Part shown: one piece after another, positions 20,687 to 29,195 of the stretch
How the letters are laid out: every line of letters starts with the position of its first letter
Numbering within the stretch: position 1 is the stretch's first letter
Assembly (NCBI RefSeq): GCF_002838065.1
Contig: NZ_PIZU01000004.1
Coordinates: 87,759-151,758, forward strand
DNA: 64,000 nucleotides
Reading direction: 5' to 3'
Source: Mycobacterium hubeiense
Lineage (GTDB): Bacteria > Actinomycetota > Actinomycetes > Mycobacteriales > Mycobacteriaceae
Notes under the pieces: generated by a model
Database searches by the model: none
The model's input: only the letters and a program-made list of their open reading frames with translations
Told to the model about the DNA's origin: nothing
Position numbers and translations under genes: made by a program

Positions 20687-22770
20687 ATGATCTCCTTCGA
20701 CACCTGCGCCGGAACCTCGGCATAGCTGTCGAACACCATGGAGTAGTTCGCCCGGCCCTGGGTCTTCGACCGAAGGTCTCCGACGTAGCCGAACATCTCC
20801 GACAGCGGCACGTGCGCCTTGACGACGCGCGCACCGGCCCGCTCCTCCATGGCCTGGATCTGACCACGGCGGGAGTTCAGGTCACCGATCACGTCACCCA
20901 TGTAGTCCTCGGGTGTGGTCACTTCGACCGCCATGATCGGCTCGAGGATCACCGGCTGAGCTTGGGCCGCAGCCTTTTTCAGCGCCTGTGAACCGGCAAC
21001 TTTGAACGCCATTTCCGACGAGTCCACCTCGTGGTACTGCCCGTCGAGCAGGGTTACCTTCAGGTTCACCAGCGGGTAGCCGGCCAGCACGCCGTACTGC
21101 ATGGCGTCCTGCGCGCCGGCGTCCACCGACGGGATGTACTCGCGCGGGATGCGGCCGCCGGTGACCTTGTTCTCGAACTCGTAGGTCGCACCGTCCTCGC
21201 CGGTGAACGGCTCGAGGTTGATGATGACCTTCGCGAACTGGCCCGAGCCACCCGTCTGCTTCTTGTGGGTGTACTCGACGTTCTGGACGGGACGCTTGAT
21301 GGTCTCCTTGTAGGCCACCTGCGGCTTGCCGACGTTGGCCTCGACCTTGAACTCGCGCTTCATCCGGTCGACGAGGATGTCGAGGTGCAGCTCGCCCATG
21401 CCGCCGATGACGGTCTGGCCGGTCTCCTGATCCAGGTGCACCTTGAAGGTCGGATCCTCCTCGGCGAGCTTCTGGATCGCGGTGCCCAGCTTCTCCTGGT
21501 CGCTCTTGGTCTTGGGCTCGATGGCCACCTCGATCACGGGATCGGGGAAGGTCATCGACTCGAGCACGACCTGGTCATTCGGGTCGGACAAGGTGTCGCC
21601 GGTGGTGGTGTCCTTGAGGCCGATGACGGCGTAGATGTGCCCCGCCGACGCCCGCTCCACCGGGTTCTCCTTGTTGGAGTGCATCTGGAACAGCTTGCCC
21701 AGCCGCTCCTTCTTGCCCTTGGTGGCATTGATGACCTGGCTGCCCGATTCGACGGTGCCCGAGTACACGCGGATGTAGGTCAGCTTGCCGAAGAACGGGT
21801 GCGTGGCGATCTTGAACGCCAGCGCGGCGAACGGCTCATCCGTCGTCGCGTGACGCACGACCTCCTCGTCCTCCTTGCCGGGCACATGGCCGACGGCCGG
21901 CGGCACGTCCAGCGGCGACGGCAGGTAGTCGACCACCGCGTCGAGCATCGGCTGCACGCCCTTGTTCTTGAATGCGCTGCCGCACAGCACCGGATAGATC
22001 TCCGAGGCGATCGTCAGCTTGCGGATCGCGCCCTTGATCTCCTCGACGGTCAACTCCTCGCCGCCCAGGTACTTCTCCAGCAGCGTCTCGTCGCTCTCGG
22101 CGACGGTCTCGAGCAGCTTGGTGCGGTACTCCTCGGCCTTCTCGGCAAGATCGGCCGGGATGTCGACGACGTCGTACTTCTCGCCGAGCTTGGTCTCGGC
22201 GCTCCACACCTTGGCGTTCATCTCGACCAGATCGACGATGCCCTGGAAGTCGGCCTCCGCGCCGATCGGCAGCTGGATCGGCACCGCGTTGGCGCCGAGA
22301 CGCTCCTCCATGGTGCGCACCGAGAAGTAGAAGTCGGCGCCGATCTTGTCCATCTTGTTGACGAAGCAGATGCGCGGGACGTCGTACTTGTCGGCCTGGC
22401 GCCAGACCTGCTCGGACTGCGGCTCCACACCTTCCTTGCCGTCGAACACCGCGACGGCACCGTCGAGCACGCGCAGATTGCGCTCCACCTCGACGGTGAA
22501 GTCGACGTGCCCGGGGGTGTCGATGATGTTGAGCTGGTTGTCTTTCCAGAAGGTGGTGGTGGCAGCCGAGGTGATGGTGATACCCCGCTCCTGCTCCTGT
22601 TCCATCCAGTCCATGGTGGCGGCGCCGTCATGGACTTCACCGATCTTGTAGGTGATTCCGGTGTAGTAGAGGATCCGCTCGGTGGTCGTCGTCTTACCGG
22701 CATCGATGTGCGCCATGATGCCGAAGTTGCGGACCTTGGTCAGGTCGGTCAGCACGTCCTTCTGTGCCAC
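20665..22770 (-). CDS. fusA: Elongation factor G
   Basis: 701 residues, normal for EF-G. The P-loop is [15 protein letters not shown], switch II is [10 protein letters not shown]4 is NKMDK, and domains II-V follow, including the conserved [10 protein letters not shown]. It catalyses ribosomal translocation. It starts at GTG 22770 and ends [10 protein letters not shown] with TGA 20665. The stop codon is inside the first copy of the repeat period, so array changes would leave the protein unchanged. Confidence 0.99.
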   Translation of the reverse strand: MAQKDVLTDLTKVRNFGIMAHIDAGKTTTTERILYYTGITYKIGEVHDGAATMDWMEQEQERGITITSAATTTFWKDNQLNIIDTPGHVDFTVEVERNLRVLDGAVAVFDGKEGVEPQSEQVWRQADKYDVPRICFVNKMDKIGADFYFSVRTMEERLGANAVPIQLPIGAEADFQGIVDLVEMNAKVWSAETKLGEKYDVVDIPADLAEKAEEYRTKLLETVAESDETLLEKYLGGEELTVEEIKGAIRKLTIASEIYPVLCGSAFKNKGVQPMLDAVVDYLPSPLDVPPAVGHVPGKEDEEVVRHATTDEPFAALAFKIATHPFFGKLTYIRVYSGTVESGSQVINATKGKKERLGKLFQMHSNKENPVERASAGHIYAVIGLKDTTTGDTLSDPNDQVVLESMTFPDPVIEVAIEPKTKSDQEKLGTAIQKLAEEDPTFKVHLDQETGQTVIGGMGELHLDILVDRMKREFKVEANVGKPQVAYKETIKRPVQNVEYTHKKQTGGSGQFAKVIINLEPFTGEDGATYEFENKVTGGRIPREYIPSVDAGAQDAMQYGVLAGYPLVNLKVTLLDGQYHEVDSSEMAFKVAGSQALKKAAAQAQPVILEPIMAVEVTTPEDYMGDVIGDLNSRRGQIQAMEERAGARVVKAHVPLSEMFGYVGDLRSKTQGRANYSMVFDSYAEVPAQVSKEIIAKATGQ

Positions 22771-22846
22771 AGAAGTCTTCTCTTTCGCTTGCTTGGTTGG
22801 TGTCTGTCAATGCGCCGGACGGCAGCACTGCCGCGGGCGCGTTAGG

Positions 22847-23317
22847 TCACCAGCGGTAGTGCGCGAAGGCCCGGTTCGCCTCGGCCATCTTGTGGGTGTC
22901 CTCACGCCGCTTGACGGAGGCACCCAGGCCGTTGCTGGCGTCGAGGATCTCGTTCGCCAGGCGCTCGACCATCGTCTTCTCCCGGCGCTGCCGCGAGAAG
23001 CTGACCAGCCAGCGCAGGGCCAGCGTGGTGGAACGATCGGGACGCACCTCGACGGGCACCTGGTAGGTCGCGCCACCGACGCGGCGGCTACGCACCTCCA
23101 GCGCCGGCTTGACGTTGTCGAGAGCGCGCTTGAGCGTGACGACCGGATCGGTGCCGGTCTTCTCGCGGGCCTGTTCGAGCGCACCGTAAACAATGCGTTC
23201 GGCCAGCGATTTCTTCCCCTTCAGGAGAACCTTGTTGACCAGCTGGGTCACCAGCTGCGACCCGTAGACCGGATCGTTGACCAACGGACGCTTGGGCGCG
23301 GGCCCCTTGCGCGGCAT
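22847..23317 (-). CDS. rpsG: 30S ribosomal protein uS7
   Basis: 156 residues starting [20 protein letters not shown] and ending [12 protein letters not shown], the standard uS7 sequence that nucleates the 3' major domain of 16S rRNA. The ATG (23317-23315) overlaps the rpsL stop by one base (TAATG), so it is coupled to rpsL. A 76-base gap leads to fusA. Confidence 0.99.
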   Translation of the reverse strand: MPRKGPAPKRPLVNDPVYGSQLVTQLVNKVLLKGKKSLAERIVYGALEQAREKTGTDPVVTLKRALDNVKPALEVRSRRVGGATYQVPVEVRPDRSTTLALRWLVSFSRQRREKTMVERLANEILDASNGLGASVKRREDTHKMAEANRAFAHYRW

Positions 23318-23691
23318 TAGCTCTTCTCCTTCTTGGCGCCGTAGCGGCTGCGGGCTTGCTTGCGGTTCTTGACACCCTGGGTGTCCAGCGAGCCCCGGAT
23401 GATCTTGTAGCGGACACCGGGCAGGTCCTTCACACGTCCGCCGCGCACCAGCACCATGGAGTGCTCCTGCAGGTTGTGGCCCTCGCCCGGGATGTAGGCG
23501 GTGACCTCCACCTGACTGGTCAGCTTGACGCGCGCGACCTTGCGAAGCGCCGAGTTCGGCTTCTTCGGAGTGGTGGTGTACACGCGAGTGCACACGCCGC
23601 GGCGCTGCGGACTGCCCTTGAGGGCGGCCGTCTTCACCTTGGCGATCTTGTCGCGGCGCCCCTTGCGGACCAGCTGCTGGATGGTTGGCAT
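23317..23691 (-). CDS. rpsL: 30S ribosomal protein uS12
   Basis: 124 residues, first gene of the str operon. The decoding-centre loops [12 protein letters not shown] and [12 protein letters not shown] are intact. Lys43 and Lys88, the common streptomycin-resistance positions, are both wild type. It is expressed from the leader region 23692-23987, which holds no other gene. Confidence 0.99.
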
Positions 23692-23918
23692 CTACCGGCT
23701 TTCTGTGTGTCTTTCGGTTGGCTCTTCTGTAGTTCTAAGTCTCTGTACTGCTGTTATCACCCGGGTGGCTACCCCGCGACCGGGCGTGTCGCACGCGCTG
23801 AGCACCGGTTGTTTTGCGGTGCAATTCCGATGCTCACGACATGCGAATTGGCCCGGCGTGCGGGCATGCTTGCAGAATCGCTGACTGCAAGCGCCTTATC
23901 TGCCAGGCACGATCGTCC

Positions 23919-23948
23919 ACAATACCAGGGCGGGCTACCTCGCTCCAA
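23919..23948 (-). promoter_or_regulatory. Candidate rpsL operon promoter
   Basis: On the minus strand TTGGAG (23948-23943) and TATTGT (23924-23919) are 18 bases apart, followed by GGACG. This predicts a leader of about 220 bases before the rpsL ATG. The same TATTGT plus GGACG arrangement is found before rpoB. The remaining 23692-23987 sequence shows no gene. Confidence 0.5.
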
Positions 23949-23987
23949 ACCCGCGACCGACGGTCTTACCGCAGGTCAGCGATGACT

Positions 23988-24554
23988 CTACCGGCGCTCC
24001 ATCCCGGCCGCGAGCCGCAGCACCATATCGGTGAACACGGCGTCGGTATCGATGCCGTTCATCACACCCGTCATCTCCAGCAGCACGAATCCGTGCATCG
24101 CCGACCAGAACTCCAGCGCGGCATAGAACGCGTCGTCACCCTCCAGCCCGTAGGACTCCAGCACCGAGATGACCGGTGCGGCCGCGCGATGGGTGGCCTC
24201 GGTGAATTCCGGGTCGTCCCCGCCGAGCGGCATCCGGGTGAACGCCGAGTACCGGCCGGGGTGGTGATGGGCGTAGCTGCGGTAGGCGCCGGCCATCACC
24301 ATCACCGCGTCGTCGCGGGTGCGGCCCTGGCCGACGGTGTTGAGCATGTCGATGATGTCGCCGACCACCCGCATCCGGACGGTGCGGCGCAGGTCGTCGA
24401 GGCTGTGCACGTGGTTGTACAGCGACGGTCCCTTGGTGCCGAGCTGATTGGCCAGCGCGTTGATGGTCAGCGCATCCCAGCCTTCACGGTCGAGGAAGGT
24501 CAGCGCGGCGTTGACGATGGAGTCGCGGCTCAGCTTGGTCGCGCGCACCGCCAT
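23988..24554 (-). CDS. TetR-family regulator upstream of rpsL
   Basis: A 188-residue TetR protein with helix-turn-helix WDALTINALANQLGTKGPSLYNHVHSLDDLRR and a TetR_C effector domain (YSAFTRMPLGGDD, WSAMHGFVLLEMTGVM). The ATG at 24554 is chosen because the HTH begins close after it; the longer frame adds no recognisable sequence. The place just upstream of rpsL matches Rv0681 of M. tuberculosis (from memory). A candidate operator lies at 24589-24607. Confidence 0.87.
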   Translation of the reverse strand: MAVRATKLSRDSIVNAALTFLDREGWDALTINALANQLGTKGPSLYNHVHSLDDLRRTVRMRVVGDIIDMLNTVGQGRTRDDAVMVMAGAYRSYAHHHPGRYSAFTRMPLGGDDPEFTEATHRAAAPVISVLESYGLEGDDAFYAALEFWSAMHGFVLLEMTGVMNGIDTDAVFTDMVLRLAAGMERR

Positions 24555-24588
24555 GGTTGGACCGCCCTTCAGTTCGTGTGACCTGGAA

Positions 24589-24607
24589 AAACTAACACCT
24601 CTAGTTT
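24589..24607. promoter_or_regulatory. Candidate TetR operator
   Basis: Inverted repeat AAACTA-N7-TAGTTT lies 35 bases upstream of the TetR start and nine bases beyond the stop of the DUF3558 gene. AT content is well above its surroundings. Size and position suit autoregulation by the TetR protein; binding is inferred. Confidence 0.5.
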
Positions 24608-24615
24608 CTCTGAGG

Positions 24616-25152
24616 TCAGTTGACACGGTCCGCACTGAGTTGGGCGAGTTGCTCGGTGATCGTGCACAGATCCGGCAGCATGGCCGGATTCATGGTCTGG
24701 ATCGACCAGGTGATGACGTCGTTACCTTTGGCCACATAGATGCTGCAGGCGTTGGCGTCGTGGGCCTTGAAGCCCTTGTTGCCGTCGAGGGACAGCTCGG
24801 TGAGGGTGCGCCCGGCCTGTTTTTCCAGGTGGCGCTCGGTGTCCATATCGCTGCCGCGATACCACCACGTCGAGATGCCCATGCCGGCGCCGACGGTGCC
24901 GAACACGGTGTTCTCCTGCCAGAAGCAGCCCGCGTCGCTGACCACCGCCTTGGTGAACACGCCCGGTCCGGCCGCCTTGTCGACGTCGGCGTCGGTGACC
25001 CCGTTGCAGTCACCGCTGTCGAAACCTGCGCCTGCGGCCGGTGGTGGTGTCGGCGCCGGCTCCGTCGGCTGATCCGACGATCCGCAACCGGCCACCGCGG
25101 CGCCCGCGGCCAACACCGCGAGGCACCTGATGACGAAGAACCGGCCAGTCAT
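24616..25152 (-). CDS. DUF3558 lipoprotein
   Basis: A 178-residue lipoprotein. A signal peptide ends in the lipobox AVAGC (Cys about 23), followed by a Pro/Ala-rich linker and a DUF3558 domain (FDSGDCNGVTDADVDKAAG, AGCFWQENTVFG, ACSIYVA, DLCTITEQLAQL) with conserved cysteines. It follows the next DUF3558 gene by one base (TGACATG), so the two form an operon. The function is unknown; the family is abundant on actinobacterial surfaces. The M. tuberculosis equivalents would be Rv0679c/Rv0680c (from memory). Confidence 0.83.
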   Translation of the reverse strand: MTGRFFVIRCLAVLAAGAAVAGCGSSDQPTEPAPTPPPAAGAGFDSGDCNGVTDADVDKAAGPGVFTKAVVSDAGCFWQENTVFGTVGAGMGISTWWYRGSDMDTERHLEKQAGRTLTELSLDGNKGFKAHDANACSIYVAKGNDVITWSIQTMNPAMLPDLCTITEQLAQLSADRVN

Positions 25153-25153
25153 G

Positions 25154-25687
25154 TCACATATCCGACGACAGCGTGGCCGACAACAGTTTTTCGGCGTCCT
25201 GGCACGGATCGCCGGTTTTCTCGCCGCGCAGCTGCACCCACCAACTCAGCACCCCGGTGCCGGCCGCGGCGGTGGCCGAGCAGGCCGCGCCGGTGGTGTC
25301 GCGGCGGGCCAAAAACGCTTGGTGGCGTTCGAGATCCGTGTCGGTGATCTGGGCGCCGCGTTCGTGCGCCAGGGCGCGTTCGCGGTCCAGCTCGCCGGAT
25401 TCGAACCAGGAGAAGGTGACGTCGACCATCTTGTCGCCGCGCGCGAGCACGTACTGGCACACCGCGCCGCTGTACGGCCGCACCACATGGTCCGCGGTCA
25501 GGATCTCCTGGATGGAACTGTCGTGCAGAAGGCCGCAGCGGTCGTCGACATAGCCATAGCTACGGGTCGGATCGGGGACGGCGGGCTTGGCACGCTCGGC
25601 GGACCCGGTGACAGTCTGCGAACAGGCCGCGACGGTCACCACCGTCGTGACCGCCGCGACAGCAACCGCACTCACCCGCCACCGCAT
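25154..25687 (-). CDS. DUF3558 lipoprotein, first gene of pair
   Basis: A 177-residue lipoprotein with lipobox VTVAAC (Cys 22) and the same conserved cysteine pattern as its neighbour (DDRCGLLHDSSIQEIL, GAVCQYVLARGDKMVDVTFSWFESG, GDPCQDAEKL). It is likely a tandem duplicate, since the two share overall plan but modest sequence similarity. It is divergent from the DUF3060 genes across 87 bases. Confidence 0.83.
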   Translation of the reverse strand: MRWRVSAVAVAAVTTVVTVAACSQTVTGSAERAKPAVPDPTRSYGYVDDRCGLLHDSSIQEILTADHVVRPYSGAVCQYVLARGDKMVDVTFSWFESGELDRERALAHERGAQITDTDLERHQAFLARRDTTGAACSATAAAGTGVLSWWVQLRGEKTGDPCQDAEKLLSATLSSDM

Positions 25688-25774
25688 TGGTCATCACGGT
25701 ACCCAGCACCGTCGTTGATCGCGACTCATGTGAACGCGGCCACGACACCGGCCGAGCGACGTACGCTCTCCCCC

Positions 25775-26218
25775 ATGATGTGGAGAGCTGTGGTCCGTTC
25801 GTTGGCGGCATGCCTGGTTGCGTTGCCGGTTGCACTGACCGCGGGAGCGCCGGACGCGGATGCACAACCGCGCGAGGTCTGCAACCCGTGGTTGCGTAAC
25901 TGCGCCGACAACGCTGTCGTCGGTGCCCACGTCCCGGGTGATACCCACATCGTCGGGCAGGGCATCGAGCAGACGGTGGATTGCAACAACCGCACACTGC
26001 TGGTCAACGGCACCAACAACCAGATCACCGCGTTGGGCACGTGTTGGGCGGTGACGGTGCAGGGCTCGTCGAACGTCGTGGTTGCCGACACCGTCATCAA
26101 CGACATCACGGTGTACGGCTGGGATCAGACAGTGCTGTTCCACAACGGCACTCCGGTCTTGTGGGACCGGGGTCGTGAACTGGGCATGACGAATCGTCTG
26201 GATCGCGTGCCCGCGTGA
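25775..26218 (+). CDS. Secreted DUF3060 protein
   Basis: A 147-residue protein with a signal peptide (VVRSLAACLVALPVALTAGAPDADA). Its DUF3060 region is rich in Asn and Gly strands of beta-helix type (DCNNRTLLVNGTNNQITALG, GSSNVVVADTVINDITVYG). The ATG at 25775 follows a divergent promoter gap. GTGA overlap with the next frame (26215) suggests coupling. The function is unknown. Confidence 0.78.
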   Translation: MMWRAVVRSLAACLVALPVALTAGAPDADAQPREVCNPWLRNCADNAVVGAHVPGDTHIVGQGIEQTVDCNNRTLLVNGTNNQITALGTCWAVTVQGSSNVVVADTVINDITVYGWDQTVLFHNGTPVLWDRGRELGMTNRLDRVPA

Positions 26219-26232
26219 GGAATCGAGGAGTT

Positions 26233-26631
26233 ATGCGCGCAATCGTCGGTGTCGGCGCCGTCGCCGCGGCCATGATCGCTGTGGCCGGCTGTGGTTCGGA
26301 AAGCCAGGACACCAACAGGCCGACCGCGACGGCCGGTGAGCAGGGCGGCCAGATCGAGGTCGGCAACACGATCAACTACGGCTCTTTCGGCACCACCGCC
26401 GACATCGACTGTGCCGACGGCAAATCGCTCAATGTCGGGGGCGCCAACAACACGCTGACGGTGAAGGGCACCTGCGCCAACGTGAACATCGGCGGCTCGG
26501 ACAACCGGATCACGTTCGACCGAATCGACAAGGAGCTCAGCGTCGTCGGGCTGAACAACACGATCACCTACAAAGACGGTGACCCGACGATCAACAACAC
26601 CGGCTCGAACAACAAGATCTCCAAGGGCTGA
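26233..26631 (+). CDS. DUF3060 lipoprotein
   Basis: A 132-residue lipoprotein: signal peptide, lipobox IAVAGC, then beta-helix-like repeats (DCADGKSLNVGGANNTLTVKG, CANVNIGGSDNRITF, LSVVGLNNTITYKDGDP, TINNTGSNNKISKG). The ATG at 26233 has a clear GAGGAG site six bases before it; a GTG at 26215 that overlaps the previous stop is the alternative. It is probably a duplicate of the preceding gene that gained a lipid anchor. It converges with echA5. Confidence 0.8.
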   Translation: MRAIVGVGAVAAAMIAVAGCGSESQDTNRPTATAGEQGGQIEVGNTINYGSFGTTADIDCADGKSLNVGGANNTLTVKGTCANVNIGGSDNRITFDRIDKELSVVGLNNTITYKDGDPTINNTGSNNKISKG

Positions 26632-26642
26632 GTTCTCGCCCG

Positions 26643-27437
26643 TCAGGCCTTGGCGCCGTGCCTCCCCGCTCCGGCCGGAGCGCCATGCCGGCCTTCGCCG
26701 GCCGAAAACCGGCTGGCGCCTTCCAGCGCCTCGGCGGCAACCCGTGACAGGCTGCCGAATTCGACGTCCAGCGCCTCGGATTCGGACATCCCCCACTGGT
26801 TCAGGGCTGACAGCCGGTCGGAGCGCATGCACTGCTGCGGCAGCGCTGCCAATTCCACCGCGAGCTCCTCGGCACGTTGGCGCGCTTGGCCTTTCGGCAC
26901 GACGCGGTTGGCCAGCCCGATCGCGAACGCCTCGTTCGCGTCGACGGCCCGGCCGGTGAGGATCATGTCCATCGCGCGGCTGTGCCCGATCAGCCGGGGC
27001 AACCGAATGGTGCCGCCGTCGATCAACGGCACACCCCAGCGCCGGCAGAACACGCCCATGACGGCGTCGTCCTCCATCACGCGCAGGTCACACCAAAGCG
27101 CCAGTTCCAGGCCCCCGGCGACGGCGTAGCCGCTGACGGCGGCGATCACCGGCTTGGACAGCACCATCCGGGTAGGACCCATCGGACCGGGTCCGGTGCG
27201 GTGCGCGGGGTTCGCGTCCGGGGTGTTCAGCGCCTTGAGATCGGCTCCGGCGCAAAAGGTTCCGTTGTCGCCCCACAGCACGGCGACGGACGCCGAGTCG
27301 TCCTTGTCGAATTCGTCGAACGCCTCGTAGAGGGCACGCGCGGTCGGACCGTTGACGGCGTTACGTGCCTCCGGCCGGTTGATGATGACGGTGGTCACCG
27401 GGCCATTGCGTTCGACCCGAACGGGTTCTGCCATCAT
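26643..27437 (-). CDS. echA5: Enoyl-CoA hydratase/isomerase EchA5-like
   Basis: A 264-residue crotonase. The oxyanion-hole motifs are FCAGADLKAL and the AVSGYAVAGGLELALWCD segment, followed by GVPLIDGGTIRLPRLIGHSRAMDMILTGR. A Gly/Ala/His-rich tail follows the fold. The start overlaps the paaX stop as ATGA; tandem ATGs at 27437 and 27434 are equally possible. It is last in the fadE8-echA4-paaX-echA5 operon. The acyl substrate is unknown. Confidence 0.87.
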   Translation of the reverse strand: MMAEPVRVERNGPVTTVIINRPEARNAVNGPTARALYEAFDEFDKDDSASVAVLWGDNGTFCAGADLKALNTPDANPAHRTGPGPMGPTRMVLSKPVIAAVSGYAVAGGLELALWCDLRVMEDDAVMGVFCRRWGVPLIDGGTIRLPRLIGHSRAMDMILTGRAVDANEAFAIGLANRVVPKGQARQRAEELAVELAALPQQCMRSDRLSALNQWGMSESEALDVEFGSLSRVAAEALEGASRFSAGEGRHGAPAGAGRHGAKA

Positions 27438-28165
27438 GCCTCCACTACTTGGGCGTTGTCGCGCCGCGCGACGAGTTCGGCGGCGAAGCTGGTGTAGGCC
27501 TCGCGCAATGCGGCGCCGGGCCAGTGGTCGGGTAGCAGCTCGTCGGGCAGCACGGGGTCGGTGAGCAGGTGCCGCACGATGCCTGCCGCGGCCACGAATC
27601 GACCGGGAACATCGGTGACCGTGGACATTTCGTCGAGCAGCTGGTGGCCGTCGCGCGCCCACCCGGGCAGGTCCCAGAGCCGGTTGGCGAGTTCGACGGG
27701 ATCGTCGTCGCGGGAACGCAGCAGGCGCACCCTGTCGATGACCTCTCGGGTCAGCTCCTGCTCAAGGTTGTCGGGCCGCAGCCACACCCCTTCGCGTAGC
27801 TCTCCGAATCGCTTGTCCTGCAATGTCGTCCGCAGTGCAGCGCGGGTACGGGCGTCGGTGCCCACGCTGGTGATGACCAATGTGGTCCAGGTGCCGTCCC
27901 ACCTTCGCAGCCGGGGGTTGATCGCGTCGTCCTGGCGGCGCTGCCGCGCCAGCAGCCGGTCGGAGAGCCGGTAGCCGTCCGCAGAGCGGACCAGATCGCC
28001 GGCGCTGACCATGCGGGTCAGCGCCACCCGCAGCGTCGGCTCCCTGATGTCGAAATCCGCGGTGAGCCGGATGAGTTCGCTTGCGCTGGCCCATGCCGGA
28101 TGGGCGCCCAACAGCACGCTCAGCACGACCGATCTGGCGGTCATGCGGGAGAGCGTCTTGGGCAT
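27434..28165 (-). CDS. PaaX-family transcriptional regulator
   Basis: A 243-residue PaaX-type regulator. The N-terminal winged helix is ELIRLTADFDIREPTLRVALTRMVSAGDLVRSADGYRLSDRLL, and the C-terminal PaaX domain includes WDGTWTTLVITSV, FGELREGVWLRPDNL and WDLPGWARDG. Paralogues sense phenylacetyl-CoA; here the neighbouring fadE and echA genes suggest an acyl-CoA effector. It is three bases after echA4 and overlaps echA5 by four, so the regulator sits inside the operon it may control. Confidence 0.87.
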   Translation of the reverse strand: MPKTLSRMTARSVVLSVLLGAHPAWASASELIRLTADFDIREPTLRVALTRMVSAGDLVRSADGYRLSDRLLARQRRQDDAINPRLRRWDGTWTTLVITSVGTDARTRAALRTTLQDKRFGELREGVWLRPDNLEQELTREVIDRVRLLRSRDDDPVELANRLWDLPGWARDGHQLLDEMSTVTDVPGRFVAAAGIVRHLLTDPVLPDELLPDHWPGAALREAYTSFAAELVARRDNAQVVEA

Positions 28166-28168
28166 CGG

Positions 28169-29107
28169 CTATACCCCGGATGCTTGACGACCGTGGTCGC
28201 CGAACGGTTCGTCGCGGTGCCGGACCGCTTCCCGGAAGCCGTGTTGCACCGCGTCGGCGACGAAGGCGTGCCCTTCGGGCGTGTGCCGGGCGATGCCGTC
28301 GAAGACGGTGCTGACCATCCGGCTGGTGGCCACCCCCTGCTGCAGCAGCGCCGAGTTCATCGCCAGCTTGACCATGATGAGTTGGTTGACGGGCACGGCC
28401 GCGATGCGTTCGACCAGCCGCTCGGTGCGCTCGTCGAGATCCTTGGCGTCGGGCGCCTCGATCGCCAGCCCCCACTCGGCCGCCTGCGCGCCGGTGATGC
28501 AATCACCAGTCAGCAGAAGGCGTTTGGCGCGTTGGTCGCCGAGCCGATGCGCCCACATGCCCGCGGCGGGCACACCCCACACACGGGTCGGCGGGTAGCC
28601 GATCTTGGCGTCGGCCGCGGCGATGATCTGGTCGGCGTGCAGCGCGATGTCGGTGCCGCCGGCCACACAGTAGCCGTGGATCTTGACCACCGTCGGCTTG
28701 TCGGCGTGCAGCAGGCTGGAAAAGCCGCGGACGAACCGGCTCATCATCTGGTAGTCGATCATCGGGTCCCACGGCTTGTCGGGCAGATGGTTGACGGCCT
28801 GGGTTTTGCCGTCCAGCACGGTGCCCTCGTAGGGGCCGGTGCCGCCCGCCGAGGAGGTTCGATCGGCATAGGCGCTCAAATCGAAACCCGCACAAAAGCC
28901 TTCGCCCCGACCCGACACCAGGATCACGTGCACATTGGGGTCGAGGTCGGCCCTTTCGACAAGCGCCGACAGTTCCAGCGGCGTATCGGCGATGATCGCA
29001 TTGCCCTTCTCCGGCCGGTTGAAGGTGATGCGGGCAACCCGGTCGGTGACCTCGTAGGTCATCGTCTTGAGGTGGTCGAAGTCGACGGGCCTGATCGCGT
29101 GTGTCAC
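28169..29107 (-). CDS. echA4: Enoyl-CoA hydratase/isomerase EchA4-like
   Basis: A 312-residue crotonase, longer than usual. Motifs are ITFNRPEKGNAI, FCAGFDLSAYADR, VKIHGYCVAGGTDIALHADQIIAA and GYPPTRVWGVPAAGMW, with a long central insert and C-terminal extension. The start is GTG 29107 with AAGGA upstream. A large hairpin (29121-29183) lies between the fadE8 stop and this start. Confidence 0.88.
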   Translation of the reverse strand: MTHAIRPVDFDHLKTMTYEVTDRVARITFNRPEKGNAIIADTPLELSALVERADLDPNVHVILVSGRGEGFCAGFDLSAYADRTSSAGGTGPYEGTVLDGKTQAVNHLPDKPWDPMIDYQMMSRFVRGFSSLLHADKPTVVKIHGYCVAGGTDIALHADQIIAAADAKIGYPPTRVWGVPAAGMWAHRLGDQRAKRLLLTGDCITGAQAAEWGLAIEAPDAKDLDERTERLVERIAAVPVNQLIMVKLAMNSALLQQGVATSRMVSTVFDGIARHTPEGHAFVADAVQHGFREAVRHRDEPFGDHGRQASGV

Positions 29108-29120
29108 GTCATATCCTTTT

Positions 29121-29183
29121 CACCGAAATGGAACTCCGGGTTGTCAAGCAGCGCCCTTAGCAACCGGGAATTCCGTTTCGGTG
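29121..29183. terminator. Imperfect hairpin in the fadE8-echA4 gap
   Basis: Arms of 23 bases (29121-29143 and 29161-29183) pair at 20 of 23 positions around a 17-base loop. The stem ends eight bases before the AAGGA ribosome site of echA4 on the minus strand. It may weaken read-through from fadE8 or protect the transcript; no U tract follows, so full termination is doubtful. Confidence 0.5.
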
Positions 29184-29195
29184 CAAGCCAACGAC

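Noticed and set aside
23317..23691. Streptomycin-resistance substitutions in uS12
   Set aside because: Lys43 and Lys88 are wild type.
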